Numbered from the stretch's first letter, positions 52,587-63,240 are shown. The stretch: 64,000 nucleotides of DNA from G036327475 sp036327475 (GCF_036327475.1 NZ_CP132913.1:1550001-1614000); one strand, 5' to 3'. Numbers and translations are program-made. The notes: generated from the letters alone by a model not told the origin.

Positions 52587-53072
52587 ATGGCTTACAAACA
52601 CATCTTAATAGCCGTCGACCTTTCACCGGAAAGTAACGTGCTGGTCGAAAAAGCCGTATCGATGGCCAGACCATATAATGCCAAAGTTTCCTTGATTCAC
52701 GTTGATATCAACTACTCCAACCTGTACACTGATCTTATTGATGTCAATTTCGGCGATACGCAAAGGCGCATCTCAGAAGAAACGCAGCGCGCCATGACCC
52801 AGCTGGCGCAAAACGCTAACTACCCGATTGCCGAAACGCTGAACGGCAACGGCGATTTGGGGCAGGTGCTGGTGGACGCCATCAATAAATACGACGTGGA
52901 CCTAGTCCTGTGTGGACATCACCAGGATTTCTGGAGTAAATTGATGTCCTCAGCGCGCCAGCTTATTAACACGGTCCATGTGGACATGTTAATCGTACCG
53001 CTCAGCTATGACGGCGACAATGAGGAAGATTGGCGCCTGATGGGCGCGCAACGGCACTCCACGCCGGCCTAG
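52587..53072 (+). CDS. uspA: UspA, universal stress protein A
   Basis: 161 residues; the first ~140 are nearly identical to E. coli UspA (MAYKHILIAVDLSPES, LVEKAVSMARPYNAKVSLIH, GHHQDFWSKLMSSARQLINT, VHVDMLIVPL). The last ~20 residues (DGDNEEDWRLMGAQRHSTPA) form an extension beyond the 144-residue E. coli protein, probably after loss of the original stop. Cytoplasmic dimer produced on growth arrest. UspA-type proteins lack the ATP-binding G-2X-G-9X-G motif, as here. Confidence 0.95.
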   Translation: MAYKHILIAVDLSPESNVLVEKAVSMARPYNAKVSLIHVDINYSNLYTDLIDVNFGDTQRRISEETQRAMTQLAQNANYPIAETLNGNGDLGQVLVDAINKYDVDLVLCGHHQDFWSKLMSSARQLINTVHVDMLIVPLSYDGDNEEDWRLMGAQRHSTPA

Positions 53073-53470
53073 TGACGCGCTGAAGACAGAGGGTGGAATA
53101 CGTACACAAGGGTTTGAGCTGGAGTGGACAGAGGTTGGTCAATTCCCTTTGTGCCTCTTCAATCACGAAATGTATAATCGCCGGATTATCGAATACGCCT
53201 TCTAGTAGGCGGGTGTAAGCCCAACAGGTAGTCGTTGAAACCAATGCGCTCGACGTGCTTTATGAGATGGTAAGCCGCGGCTGGGTTTTCAGCATGGCCC
53301 CCATTAACGCGGTACCAATCTATTTTTCACCCATGGCATAGGGATCATCTCATCGTGTCGCAACCAGCGCTCCTTTGCAGGTTATGACTCCGCAATGTCA
53401 TCCGCAGCAGGCGATAACCCGCCACGCCAGATAGGGGCAGCTTCCAGATAGGGGCAGCTTCTATGTAGAA
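53073..53470. other. Decayed stretch between uspA and the formate dehydrogenase remnant
   Basis: About 400 bases. Frames on the minus strand (AYHLIKHVERIGFNDYLLGL) look partly protein-like but I cannot assign them. E. coli has dtpB here. A perfect 17-bp tandem duplication lies at 53427-53460. Confidence 0.4.
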
Positions 53471-54408
53471 GATTGTGCGATGTTACCTGGAAGGCCACGA
53501 AACTGCTTGTCACCAGCGATAAAGAGGGGCGAACTCCATTCTGATCACCATTTTCCCCGACACTGTCGTGATTTTACAGCCGTTCTGGCCAACTTATCTC
53601 ACCGCCAAGCGCATTGCCAAAGCCCTCCAGCTCAACTTGCCCTGACCGCCGGCATCGCCACTGACCATGTCGATCTTAAGGCCGCGGCTAGTCGGGGTAT
53701 CACCGTGGCCGAGGTCACCTTTTCAAACTTCATCAGCGTGGCGAAGCACATGGCGATGACTATTCTGGTGATAGTCCGAAGCCATCTTCCCGCGCACCTG
53801 ATAGCAAAACAGTGTTGTAACATCGCCGACTGCGCGGTCCGCAGCTACGATATCGAAGGTATGCACCTTGGTGCATTGGGTACTTGGCGCATCGGCCAAG
53901 CGGTTATCCGTCGACTCAAACCTTTCGATACGAAATTACACCACTACGATCCACACCGTCTGCCGGATTAAGAAACAACTTAGCCTGACTTACCATGAAA
54001 CGCCCGCATCCCTTGTCAAGGTCTACGACGTCATCAATCTCCAGATATCTCTCTATCCCTCTGTTCAAGGGTACGTTAATGACACCTTTATTTGATGAAT
54101 ACCGCGCATGGCACACTCTGCGATCGCGATGCCATCGCCTGGATATTAACCTCGGGGCAACCGGCAGGCTACGGTAGCGATGTATAGTTCCCTAATGGCA
54201 CTGGTTGATTACCCCTGACGCAGTATACTGAATCACGGCATGACGCCATATTATCTCCAGTACCTTACTATCAGCACAAGCGTGTTACGCAGCGGGAACA
54301 TTGGAGATTCTGCAAAACGTCTTTGACGATAAACCTGTCCGCAAGGCGTATTTGATTGTTGACGGCGGAAGCCTGGTCGGGCAGATGCAAGCGCCCATAG
54401 ATCCCTAA
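53471..54408 (+). pseudogene. Broken NAD-dependent formate dehydrogenase (D-2-hydroxyacid dehydrogenase family)
   Basis: Plus-strand pieces in several frames: ILQPFWPTYLTAKRIAKALQ, LTAGIATDHVDLKAAASRGI, ITVAEVTFSNFISVAKHMAM, NIADCAVRSYDIEGMHLG (NAD-binding approach, FDH: NIADCVARSYDLEGMHVG), HYDPHRLPD, a NTAHGTLCDRDAIA motif and an ending VRKAYLIVDGGSLVG-like. This is the FDH subfamily rather than SerA/LdhA. Not present at this place in E. coli, so probably acquired and then lost. Confidence 0.85.
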
Positions 54409-54449
54409 GCTTACCTGCAGCGACGGCAGCCTCAAAACGATGTTCTTAG

Positions 54450-54965
54450 TGGTGATAGATGCCTGCCCGCCAACAGTTGAAATACCCGCATCTCCTTTTC
54501 ACCAGCGCGCTTTTCTGCCGCTGCGGAAACATCGGATCGAGATAGACCACATCTGGCGCGGGGCGCAGCTGTGCCAGCGCGTTCAGGCTAGAGCCGTGAT
54601 GATGCAGTGTCAGACGCTCCTTCAGCCAGGTCCAATTCGGGATCGGCATACGAGCGGCCCAGGCAGGCAAGCACAAGAGCTCACGCCCCAGTCCGGCGGT
54701 GGCGTCAACCACATCCGGCAACCATTGGCCTTTGACGCCCACCGCTTTGGCGACTGCTTCGCTGTGCCCGCCACCGTAGCGACGCTGTGCGCCATGGCGC
54801 CAGTAACGAAGTAACAGAAACCGCGCCCAGTTTCGGCTCGTCCCGCTTGCGCAGTTCCAGACAGCCTGAGGATTGCTTATCAAGCCCAGCGCGCGGCCAG
54901 CATCTGCAAACACAAAGAATCGACGCCGGCCTCACTTTGACAACCCCACTCAAGCCCCATATTCC
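54450..54965 (-). pseudogene. rsmJ: Broken RsmJ (YhiQ), 16S rRNA guanine-1516 methyltransferase
   Basis: Minus strand: LELRKRDEPKLGAV (RsmJ: LELRKRDEPKLGGI), RYGGGHSEAVAKAVGVKGQW, LPDVVDATAGLGRE (SAM motif), SSLNALAQ and VVYLDPMFPQRQKSALVK (catalytic DPMFP). N-terminal and C-terminal parts are lost or shifted. It directly follows prlC, as in E. coli. It must be functionally absent unless another copy exists. Confidence 0.88.
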
Positions 54966-57001
54966 CGGATGCCGTAATGATGTAGCATGGCATCCAGTTG
55001 CGGCTCACGGCCGCGAAAGCGGGCGAAGAGTACCATCGGTTCCTCGGAACCGCCGCGCGACAAGATTGTATCAAGGAAGGATTCGCCGGTATCCCGGTTG
55101 AAGATACCTTCCTCCTCGAAACGTGACCAGGCATCCGCCGCCAGGACATCCGCCCATAGGTAACTGTAATACCCCGCTGCATAGCCGCCAGCAAAAATAT
55201 GGCTGAAGGTATGGGGAAAACGTCCCCATGCCACCGTCGGTACTACTGCCACTTGTTTTTTAACTTCCGCCAGGGTCTCCAGCACGCGTGCACCATGTTC
55301 TGGTTGGTATTGATAATGCATGCGGAAATCGAACAGGCCGAACTCCAGTTGACGCAAAATAAACAGCGCTGCCTGATAATTTTTTGCCTCAAGCAACTTA
55401 CTCAACAGTTCATCAGGTAGCGGCTCACCGGTTTCATAATGGCCGGAGATCAACACCAGTGCCTCTGGCTGCCAGCAGTAATTTTCCATAAGCTGGCTCG
55501 GCAACTCCACCGCATCCCAGGGTACGCCGCTGATACCGGCTACTCCCGGGGTATCGATACGGGTCAGCATATGGTGAAGCCCGTGACCGAATTCATGAAA
55601 TAGCGTGGTGACCTCATTATGGGTAAATAGCGCCGGCTTGTCGCTTATCGGCCGACTGAAATTACACGTGAGATAAGCCACCGGCTTTTGCAACTCGCCG
55701 TTGGCTTTACGCATCATGCCTACGCAATTGTCCATCCAGGCGCCGCCCCGTTTATTATCGCGGGCGTACAAATCAAGATAAAAACTGCCGCGCAACTCGC
55801 CATGCTCATCAAATAAATCGAAGAAACGGACATCCGGGTGCCAGGTGTCCACATTGGTACGCTCTTTGGTCGTGATGCCGTAAATGCGTTTAACCACCTC
55901 AAATAGTCCGCTGACGACCCGCGGCTCCGGGAAATAGGGACGCATTTGCTCGTCGTTAATGGAGAACAGGTGCTGTTTTTGTTTTTCACCATAATAGGCG
56001 ATATCCCACGGCTCTAGCCGATCGCAGCCGAAGTGGCTTTGCGCAAAGGCGCGTAACTGCGCCAATTCCTGTTCGCCTTGTGGACGCGCTCGCCTGGCCA
56101 GATCGGTCAGGAAATCCAGCACCTGCTGGGGATCCTTCGCCATTTTGGTGGCCAGCGATTTATCGGCATAGCTTTCGAATCCCAACAATTGCGCCAGCTC
56201 ATGGCGTAGCGCCAGAATTTCACTCATCAGGGGGCCATTGTCCCATTTGCCAGCATCCGGCCCCTGATCGGAGGCTCGGGTGTTATAGGCGCGATAGAGT
56301 TCTTCTCGCAGCGTGGCGTTGTCGCAATAGGTCAGTAACGGCAGATAGCTGGGGATATCCAGCGTTAATAGCCAACCCTCCTGCTCGCGGGCCTGCGCCT
56401 GGGCGCGAGCGGCGGTAAGCGCGCTTTCTGGCATGCCGGCCAGCGCCTGTTCATCGGTTATCAATTTGCTCCAGCCCATGGTCGCGTCCAGCACATTATT
56501 ACTGTAGGTCGAACCTAGCTCAGAAAGACAGGCGACGATCTGCCCATAGCGCTGCTGTTTTTCCGTCGGCAGTCTGATACCGGATAATTCAAAATCGCGC
56601 AGCGCGTTATCCACGGCTTTTTTTTGCGCTACGCTCAGCTGTACATAATGCTGGCCGTCGCGCAGATTCCGATAGGCGCGATACAGGCCCTTATGTTGCC
56701 CTACCCAGGTGCTATATTCAGATAGCAGAGGCAGGCTTTGTTCATAAACTTCGCGCAGTTCCTGACTGTTCTTCACCGCATTCAAATGGCTCACCGACGA
56801 CCAAATCCGGCTCAAACGATCATCCGCATCCGCCAGCGGCTGGCAGAGATTCTCCCAGGTGAACGGGTCGGGCTGGGCCACGACTTCCTCAATGATGTGG
56901 CGACAGTACTCAAGCGCGACCCTTACCGCCGGCACGACGTGCTCAGGACGAATGGCAGTAAAAGGGGGTAATAAAAACGAGGTCAGTAGCGGATTGGTCA
57001 T
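54950..57001 (-). CDS. prlC: Oligopeptidase A (M3 zinc metallopeptidase)
   Basis: 683 residues (E. coli 680). Zinc motif FHEFGHGLHHML with His469, Glu470 and His473, plus AGGYAAGYYSYLWADVLAAD and SRGGSEEPM near the C-terminus, all as in E. coli OpdA. Cytoplasmic enzyme that degrades signal peptides and small peptides. The start at 57001 (MTNPLLTSF) replaces the 31-residue longer frame. In E. coli prlC is a heat-shock gene; I could not identify a clear sigma-32 promoter here. Confidence 0.96.
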   Translation of the reverse strand: MTNPLLTSFLLPPFTAIRPEHVVPAVRVALEYCRHIIEEVVAQPDPFTWENLCQPLADADDRLSRIWSSVSHLNAVKNSQELREVYEQSLPLLSEYSTWVGQHKGLYRAYRNLRDGQHYVQLSVAQKKAVDNALRDFELSGIRLPTEKQQRYGQIVACLSELGSTYSNNVLDATMGWSKLITDEQALAGMPESALTAARAQAQAREQEGWLLTLDIPSYLPLLTYCDNATLREELYRAYNTRASDQGPDAGKWDNGPLMSEILALRHELAQLLGFESYADKSLATKMAKDPQQVLDFLTDLARRARPQGEQELAQLRAFAQSHFGCDRLEPWDIAYYGEKQKQHLFSINDEQMRPYFPEPRVVSGLFEVVKRIYGITTKERTNVDTWHPDVRFFDLFDEHGELRGSFYLDLYARDNKRGGAWMDNCVGMMRKANGELQKPVAYLTCNFSRPISDKPALFTHNEVTTLFHEFGHGLHHMLTRIDTPGVAGISGVPWDAVELPSQLMENYCWQPEALVLISGHYETGEPLPDELLSKLLEAKNYQAALFILRQLEFGLFDFRMHYQYQPEHGARVLETLAEVKKQVAVVPTVAWGRFPHTFSHIFAGGYAAGYYSYLWADVLAADAWSRFEEEGIFNRDTGESFLDTILSRGGSEEPMVLFARFRGREPQLDAMLHHYGIREYGA

Positions 57002-57282
57002 AGCGCAGTCCTGATGTTCATGAAGAGCCAAGAGGATTAAGGTAAGGCTAACTATAGAGAAAATCAATGGTGAGAGAAGTGTATCGGCCGCCACGCGGCG
57101 CGACTGGTCATTTTTCCCGCTGGGTGTCGGACCAGGACCACGGCGTGATTAAACGATAGTTTCCGGTATTTGTCGCGGATTAGCGATTAATTGCTTGATC
57201 TGATGCAGGTGAATGTTCGAAGTTAAATATTTATTATTCACATACAATACGCATCTCCCGTTATCTGAGGACGGGCATCACT

Positions 57283-57560
57283 ATGCTAACTGCCTTTAAT
57301 CGAATGTTGGACAAGGCGGCTCTGGGAAAATTGCTGCTACGGTTTACCTTTGGCGTCATGATGCTGTTTTACAGCATTACATCGTCGCCTATGGTGTATT
57401 CCTGGGAGAGATCATTGTACCATTGATGTTTATTTCGGCATTCTGGTGCGATCTGCCTTGCTCAGTCCTCTCAGCGCCGTCTCAGACCAAGGCTTTCAGA
57501 GTACAGGTTAACATCATTCATTTGATGACGGAAAGGATTGCGATAACTAAACCAATCCAG
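57283..57560 (+). pseudogene. Broken DoxX-family membrane protein
   Basis: ATG at 57283 gives MLTAFNRMLDKAALGKLLLR with FTFGVMMLFYSI, then after a shift YGVFLGEIIVPLMFIS. This matches the DoxX family (LGKLLLRLTFGVLMLFHG and GEIIAPLLLLLG). Truncated by frameshifts. Role unknown. Confidence 0.65.
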
Positions 57561-58842
57561 CCGGCGCTATGGAACATGATAGTGACCACATCCGCCGTTC
57601 CGAGCGTGTAGGCGACAATAATGGATATACAGCCTATAATTAAATATAGATAAAGTAATCATAAACAAAACGTGGTTCTTATTTTACAATAGCGACTGAT
57701 ATCGAGAGAAATTAACGCGCCAACAATGCATTCACCCGCCACTATGGTAGCCCACGGACTTAATGACATCATCGGTCAAGAAAAGAATGGGACGGAGATT
57801 TTCGCTGTCCAATTGAGTGAGGAAAACTGCATAAAACCAACGATATGATGATCAATCCGGATACAACAGCGGCGATGAGATAATTAAGCATACCCTGAAA
57901 AGCGTGCAGCAATCCATCGGCCAGTACCGAATTCCGCGCGCCAAACCAGTCGCATTTAACAGGCTCGCCGGGAACTTGCTGGAACCCAATTATAGACATG
58001 GTTATTTTTATTAATATCTGCTCTCTGCATTATACTCCTTTATCAAAAACCGGCTGGTACCCTGAAGCGGTCTAGCATCACATGCACTAAATAATATTAA
58101 TATTAAATGATTTTATATTTGAAGCGACGACATGATGAAATACACTAATGAGCATTTCAGTTCTTGAACACGACTAAGTTAGCCGCGACGCAATGATACG
58201 TTAAAATAAATAACGCCACAATAAACGGACACGACATTTAGCAATCGCGTAACCAGGGCGTGCACCTGCCCCTATCAAGCCACTGTCGTCACGTTATCGC
58301 AAGCGATTCTCACATTTGTCGAAAAGAGAGTAACACGCAGATATTAAGTCGTTTATCCCGCTGCTTCCCGATTGGTGCTGGTGCCAGGCCATCGCTGCCT
58401 GACACCTGATGACAAATGACCGATTGCCTCTCATCCATCGAGGGGCGAGACGACACATCTACTGTTATCTAATCCCTCTAAGACAAAGTGAATACTGCCA
58501 TTAACCCTCGTAAGCCTCCCTTTTCACGCATCTGTACGCCCTGTATGTATTGGCGCGCTTTTGCGCCACGCGCGGCGATGATGGCTGAAAACCTTTGCGC
58601 CCGGCGCGGGATCATGATGAGAGCGGGTGTACTTTTGCGCCTCATGCTACAAGCTCCGAAGCGTAGAGAAGCTTCTAACCCCTTTCCATCCTGATATAAT
58701 CTTTCCCCTGGCCTGGTATTTCGATGCCATTGGTTCTTTGGTGATGTGCGCGGGTCCTTGAACATACTGGGGCCGGTAGTGGCTAATGACAGCATCGGCA
58801 TTAAATACAAGAATCATCCGATCTCAAGTAGATATTAAACCT
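57561..58842. other. Long gene-poor stretch between doxX-like remnant and rlmJ
   Basis: About 1.28 kb. A 76-codon minus-strand frame at 57769-57999 has one hydrophobic helix (LIAAVVSGLIIISLVL) and probably belongs to a decayed membrane protein. The 58,020-58,250 part is AT-rich with nothing recognised. A 110-codon minus-strand frame at 58478-58810 shows no family motif. No RNA gene was recognised. Confidence 0.45.
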
Positions 58843-59620
58843 ATGCTCAGCTATCGCCGCAGCTTTCACACCGGCAATCACGCCGATGTGCTCAAACATA
58901 CTGCGCTCAGTCTCATCATGAGCGCGATGAAGGAAAAGGAAAAATCCTTCCTTTATCTCGATAGCCATGCCGGCGCAGGTCGCCCGGATCTGGCAACGTG
59001 ACGATACCCCGGCTTTGTTGGAGCCTTATCTTGAGGTGGTCCGTCGTTTAACCGCGCCGACCAATTGCGTTATTATCCTGGTTCGTCCCTGCTGGCCTAC
59101 CAACTGCTGCGCGGAGAAGATCAGTTACATTTGACTGAGCTGCACCTCAGTGACTGTCCACTGTTGCGCGGTGAGTTTCACAAAGATCCTCTGGTCGGTG
59201 TCATGGGCTAACGGTTGTCAACAACTGAAGTTGCAACTACCGCTAGCTTCCCGTCGCAGTGTAGTGCTGATCGATCTGCCTTATGAGTTGAAAATCGACT
59301 ATCAGGACGGGATTGGTGCGATTCAGGAAGGCTATAAGTGTTTCGCCACCGGCATCTATGCGCTGTGGTATCCAGTGGTGCCGAGCCAGCAGGTAAAGCG
59401 CACCTTGTCGGCGTTGGAGCAAGGTGGCATTCGCTGTATTCTGCAATATTGAACTGGAGGCCGTCCCGATGGCGACAATGACTACCTCACAGGCATGATG
59501 TCATCAACCTCCTGGAAACTGGAACAACATATGAACGCGTTGCTGCCGCGACTTCGTAGCTTCACCAGACGCTGGCGCCTTCTGACCAGAGTTACGCTTT
59601 ACTTGCTGGCTGGTGCCGGA
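58843..59620 (+). pseudogene. rlmJ: Broken RlmJ (YhiR), 23S rRNA adenine-2030 methyltransferase
   Basis: Starts MLSYRRSFHTGNHADVLKHT exactly as RlmJ, then YLDSHAGAGRPDLAT before a frameshift at about 59,000. Later frames give VVLIDLPYELK (catalytic DPPYE changed to DLPYE), YALWYPVV, KRTLSALEQGGIRCI and SWKLEQHMNALLP. The catalytic motif is altered and the frame is broken at least twice. It lies before gor as in E. coli. Confidence 0.93.
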
Positions 59621-59676
59621 GTAAAAATCAGGCGGCCTATCAAAGGGATTAATGCAACGCTGAAGGAAACGCTAGA

Positions 59677-61029
59677 ATGACAAGACATTACGATTACCTA
59701 GCCATTGGCGGTGGTAGCGGTGGCATTGCGTCAATTAATCGCGCCGCCCAATATGGCCGTAAATGCGCGCTGATTGAAGCCAAATACCTCGGCGGCACCT
59801 GTGTCAACGTGGGCTGTGTCCCGAAGAAAGTGATGTGGTACGCCGCGCAAATCGCCGAAGCGGTGAGGTTGTATGCCCACGATTACGGGTTTAGCACGAC
59901 CATGGAAAAATTCGACTGGCGTACCCTGGTCAAGAGTCGCAGCGCCTATATCGATCGCATCCATCAATCCTACGACCGAGTGCTGGGCAATAATCACGTT
60001 GACGTCATCCACGGCCTTGCTCGTTTTGTCGATGCCCATACCGTAGAAGTTAATGGCGAGCGTATCACTGCCGATCACATTTTAATCGCCACCGGTGGTC
60101 GTCCCAGTAAAGTCGCCATCCGTGGGGCGGAATACGGCATTGATTCCGATGGGTTTTTCGCGTTGGACGCCATGCCGGAACGCGTAGCGGTGGTGGGCGC
60201 CGGCTATGTCGCAGTAGAGATCGCCAGTATGCTAAATGGGCTGGGGGCCCAAACCCATTTGTTTGTCCGCAAACACGCACCGCTACATACCTTTGATCCG
60301 CTGATTGTCGAGACGTTACTCGAGGTCATGCAGATGGAAGGGCCGACGTTACATGCCGGCTCGGTGCCGCGCTCGGTGATGAAAAACCAGGACGGAAGCC
60401 TGACTCTGATGCTGCACAATAATCAGCAATTCACCGTCGATGTCTTGATATGGGCCATTGGCCGAGAGCCGGCCACGGATAATCTTAATCTGGCGGCGGC
60501 GGGAGTCGAAACCGACAGCACGGGCCATATTCGGGTGGATAAATACCAAAATACCAACGTGCCGGGCATTTACGCCGTCGGCGATAATACCGGCGTGGCG
60601 GCGCTTACGCCGGTGGCGGTTGCCGCCGGTCGCCGGCTGTCGGAGCGGCTGTTTAACAATAAGCCGGAAGAGCATCTGGACTATACGCTTATACCAACGG
60701 TGATATTTGGCCACCCCCCCATCGGCGCAATTGGCCTGACCGAGCCGGAAGCCATTGAAAAATATGGTGAGAAGGAGGTCAAGGTCTATAAAACCTCCTT
60801 CACCTCCATGTATACGGCGGTCACCCAACATCGTCAACCGTGTCGAATGAAGCTGGTTTGTACCAGTCCGCAAGAAAGGATTGTGGGCCTGCACGGTATC
60901 GGTTTCGGCATGGATGAAATACTACAGGGTTTTGCGGTAGCCATTAAAATGGGCGCAACCAAACAAGACTTCGACAATACTGTAGCGATTCACCCGACCG
61001 CGGCGGAAGAGCTGGTGACGATGCGGTAA
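59677..61029 (+). CDS. gor: Glutathione reductase
   Basis: 450 residues, same as E. coli. FAD motif AIGGGSGGIASINRAA, redox-active Cys42-Val-Asn-Val-Gly-Cys47, NADPH fold VVGAGYVAVEIA, second FAD motif GIYAVGDNTG, and the dimer-interface acid/base His439 in IHPTAAEE. Arg198 of the NADPH 2'-phosphate site is kept, but the second arginine (204 in E. coli) is His here (KHAPLHTFDP). Reduces glutathione disulfide with NADPH. A hairpin (61049-61065) follows the stop. Intact. Confidence 0.96.
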   Translation: MTRHYDYLAIGGGSGGIASINRAAQYGRKCALIEAKYLGGTCVNVGCVPKKVMWYAAQIAEAVRLYAHDYGFSTTMEKFDWRTLVKSRSAYIDRIHQSYDRVLGNNHVDVIHGLARFVDAHTVEVNGERITADHILIATGGRPSKVAIRGAEYGIDSDGFFALDAMPERVAVVGAGYVAVEIASMLNGLGAQTHLFVRKHAPLHTFDPLIVETLLEVMQMEGPTLHAGSVPRSVMKNQDGSLTLMLHNNQQFTVDVLIWAIGREPATDNLNLAAAGVETDSTGHIRVDKYQNTNVPGIYAVGDNTGVAALTPVAVAAGRRLSERLFNNKPEEHLDYTLIPTVIFGHPPIGAIGLTEPEAIEKYGEKEVKVYKTSFTSMYTAVTQHRQPCRMKLVCTSPQERIVGLHGIGFGMDEILQGFAVAIKMGATKQDFDNTVAIHPTAAEELVTMR

Positions 61030-61048
61030 ACCGTTTAACTCCCGCACG

Positions 61049-61065
61049 GGCCAGCCTAGCTGGCC
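61049..61065. repeat. Short inverted repeat after gor
   Basis: GGCCAGC / GCTGGCC around CTA, 19 bases after the gor stop codon. Stable stem without a following T tract on either strand, so only a possible transcript end. Confidence 0.4.
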
Positions 61066-61239
61066 GTATGTTCCGCCTTACCCCCCTGATTGCTGTGGCG
61101 TGTGGGGTCGACCTCCTACACTGCGGGCAGGATGGTGGACTCGCGCGAAAGACGTCGGCGGCATACTGGCCTCCTAGTTGGGAACATTGGCTATAATTAT
61201 TTTGACTACAACAATAACTTATAGGCTGATGTTGAGAGG

Positions 61240-61985
61240 GATTATGGCCGAAAAACCGTATGCCGCGAAAACTACCATACCGCTAACCGCACTACATACC
61301 AGAAATGAGCCGATTGATAGCGGACGGCTTATCGAAAAGATCAGTACTTATCCGGTGGTGGCACATATGACCTTTCCATGATCCCTATACTGATGGTGTA
61401 GTTTGGCATCCAATTCCGAATATTCTCACCGACTTGATTAAAAAATCGCCAACAGCATCAGCGAGCAAACGCTGGCGAGCACGCTAAAGGACACAGTCCG
61501 AATCGCCATAAACAAACGCACGACGGTGGGGTGACCGGTTTGCTAGTAGCGCTTTATTCGGGTCTGAGCTATGGATGAGAAACCTGCTCGAAGCCATCCG
61601 CGCCCAGCCGAGTAACGCATGGGAGCGCAATCCCCAGGGAGCAGGAGAAATTTTACCTGAATACCTGCGCGACTTGGTTTCGCTGATAGGGTTGGTGGTA
61701 GCGCTCATCGTCACGCCGTCGCTGACGTTTGTTTTCGCCAGGGCACAGTGATGGCTAATTTTTGGGTCATTCCGCGGCACAAACCGCGGTTTTGAGGTGA
61801 ACAAAATCTTATGACCATGATGCTACCTCAACTGCTCACATCGCCCTCTGGTGCCGCCTTCGGCTCGGTCATTTGGCTCAGGCGTTCTTCTATTTTGCCC
61901 GCCTCACGCTGTTCTGTGCCGCATGAATAAGCACCGCCGACTATGCCAGCGAAGATGATAATCGAGAGGAAACGGATGTTCCTTC
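61240..61985 (+). pseudogene. yhjD: Broken YhjD inner membrane protein
   Basis: Plus-strand pieces: SISEQTLASTLKDTVRIAIN with KRTTVG (YhjD: VSDPTLAATLKNTINTAVQQRTTVG), SNPWDER-type pieces in shifted frames, VIPRHKPRF and LPQLLTSPSGAAFGSVI (YhjD: LPSLMKSPSGAAFGSVL). About 0.75 kb of 1 kb remain. Function in E. coli unclear (linked to LPS tolerance). It precedes yhjE as in E. coli. Confidence 0.82.
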
Positions 61986-62710
61986 AGGATGACGCTGATA
62001 TCGACGCCGGTGGAACACAGCAGCGCCTCACCACTTCGCTAGGCAAAGTGATTGCTCCTTCCTTGATCGGCGCCGCCATCAAATTCTTCGATTTCTATAA
62101 TCTACGCGATTGCCGCGGTCCATTTTTTCCACCATATCTTTTCTCGCAGGGAAACACCACCACCGCGACGCTACAATCGCCAAGGCGCAGGTGCGCATGG
62201 CCATCGGCACCCTGCGAAACAGTATCACATGACGGTGTTTCAATGAAATATGAAACTACTCTCCCTGCCGTGCGGTCTTGGTTTCTTGCTCAAGGATTTT
62301 CTGTTGATGCTGATGATTAGCGTCATTGGTTTTGGCCTGATGGTCCCCGTCACCGGTCAATTGGCGGATAATTTGGCCGCTGGCACACCATAGGTAGCCA
62401 TTACAGTATTGATTATGGACTTTGCGCTGGTGTTCACGTTGCTCTTGGGCTCCGGCAATATTTGGGTAGCCATGGCGTTTTTATTGATAGGATTTATGGT
62501 GATAGGCCTCACATCTTGGCGCGCTACTGCCAGAGTTATTTCCTATCGAAGTTCGCTATACTGGCGCCTCTTTTTCTATAATGTGGCCGCAATCATCGGC
62601 GCATCGGTCGCCCCGCATATTGCCGCTTGGCTCACCGTCCAGTACGGGTTATTGCGGGTATCTACTTGTACTTGCATTGCTAGCGCTACTAGCGGCACCT
62701 GAAACACGAT
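61985..62710 (+). pseudogene. yhjE: Broken YhjE, MHS-family MFS transporter
   Basis: Plus strand: KVIAPSLIGAAIKFFDFYNL (MHS family: SLIGTTIEFYDFYIY), FFPPYLFSQGN, and near the end YNVAAIIGASVAPHIAAWLT with VQYGLL. Middle helices are missing. MHS transporters carry metabolites such as osmolytes and dicarboxylates; the substrate of YhjE is not established. Confidence 0.8.
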
Positions 62711-63240
62711 GCCTGACGCTATAAATTGCGCGGCTAAGCGACCTACTGGTAGAATAGTAACAATGATGGACTGTCATCCCAGCGGATGCAGTCCGTTTTT
62801 AATGCGACGTAGAGAACACTGAGCTATTGGTGATTGTTATTCTGTTGCGTCGCTGGCGATCAATTCCGCCTACGGGCGGACGCAAAATCAGCTGCATATT
62901 CATATCTCTTGCCTGCGGCCCGATATTCGCGAAAACGGCCGGACAACGATGCCACCAGCATCAGCACCGATTGGCAGCCGGTGCTCGGCCATAAAATATT
63001 TGGCCAAATGTATTTTCGCTGGGCTGGCAGCGCAAAGCCCGTTTGCTGTTGGCGCGCGAAGCACCAGAAGCCAGAGGAAATGAGGGGATTCGGATGGCCG
63101 TCAGTCACCCCAATCAGTGTATCAATCAGTATGAAACCGGTCAGAGGCTAGTTGTCATCGAGAAACACCGTATCCCACATCCGGCCGGATACCGGCGTAA
63201 AGTTCAAATGCACCGACACCAGCATAATCAACATCATGCA
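62711..63240. other. Decayed stretch between yhjE and flhA
   Basis: About 530 bases. An 82-codon minus-strand frame (62860-63108) is open but shows no recognisable family. In enterobacteria flhE may follow flhA; I find no flhE similarity here. Confidence 0.35.

Noticed and set aside
58478..58810. 110-codon minus-strand frame before rlmJ
   Set aside because: No similarity to any family I know, no ribosome binding site and a basic, low-complexity composition. Treated as non-coding.
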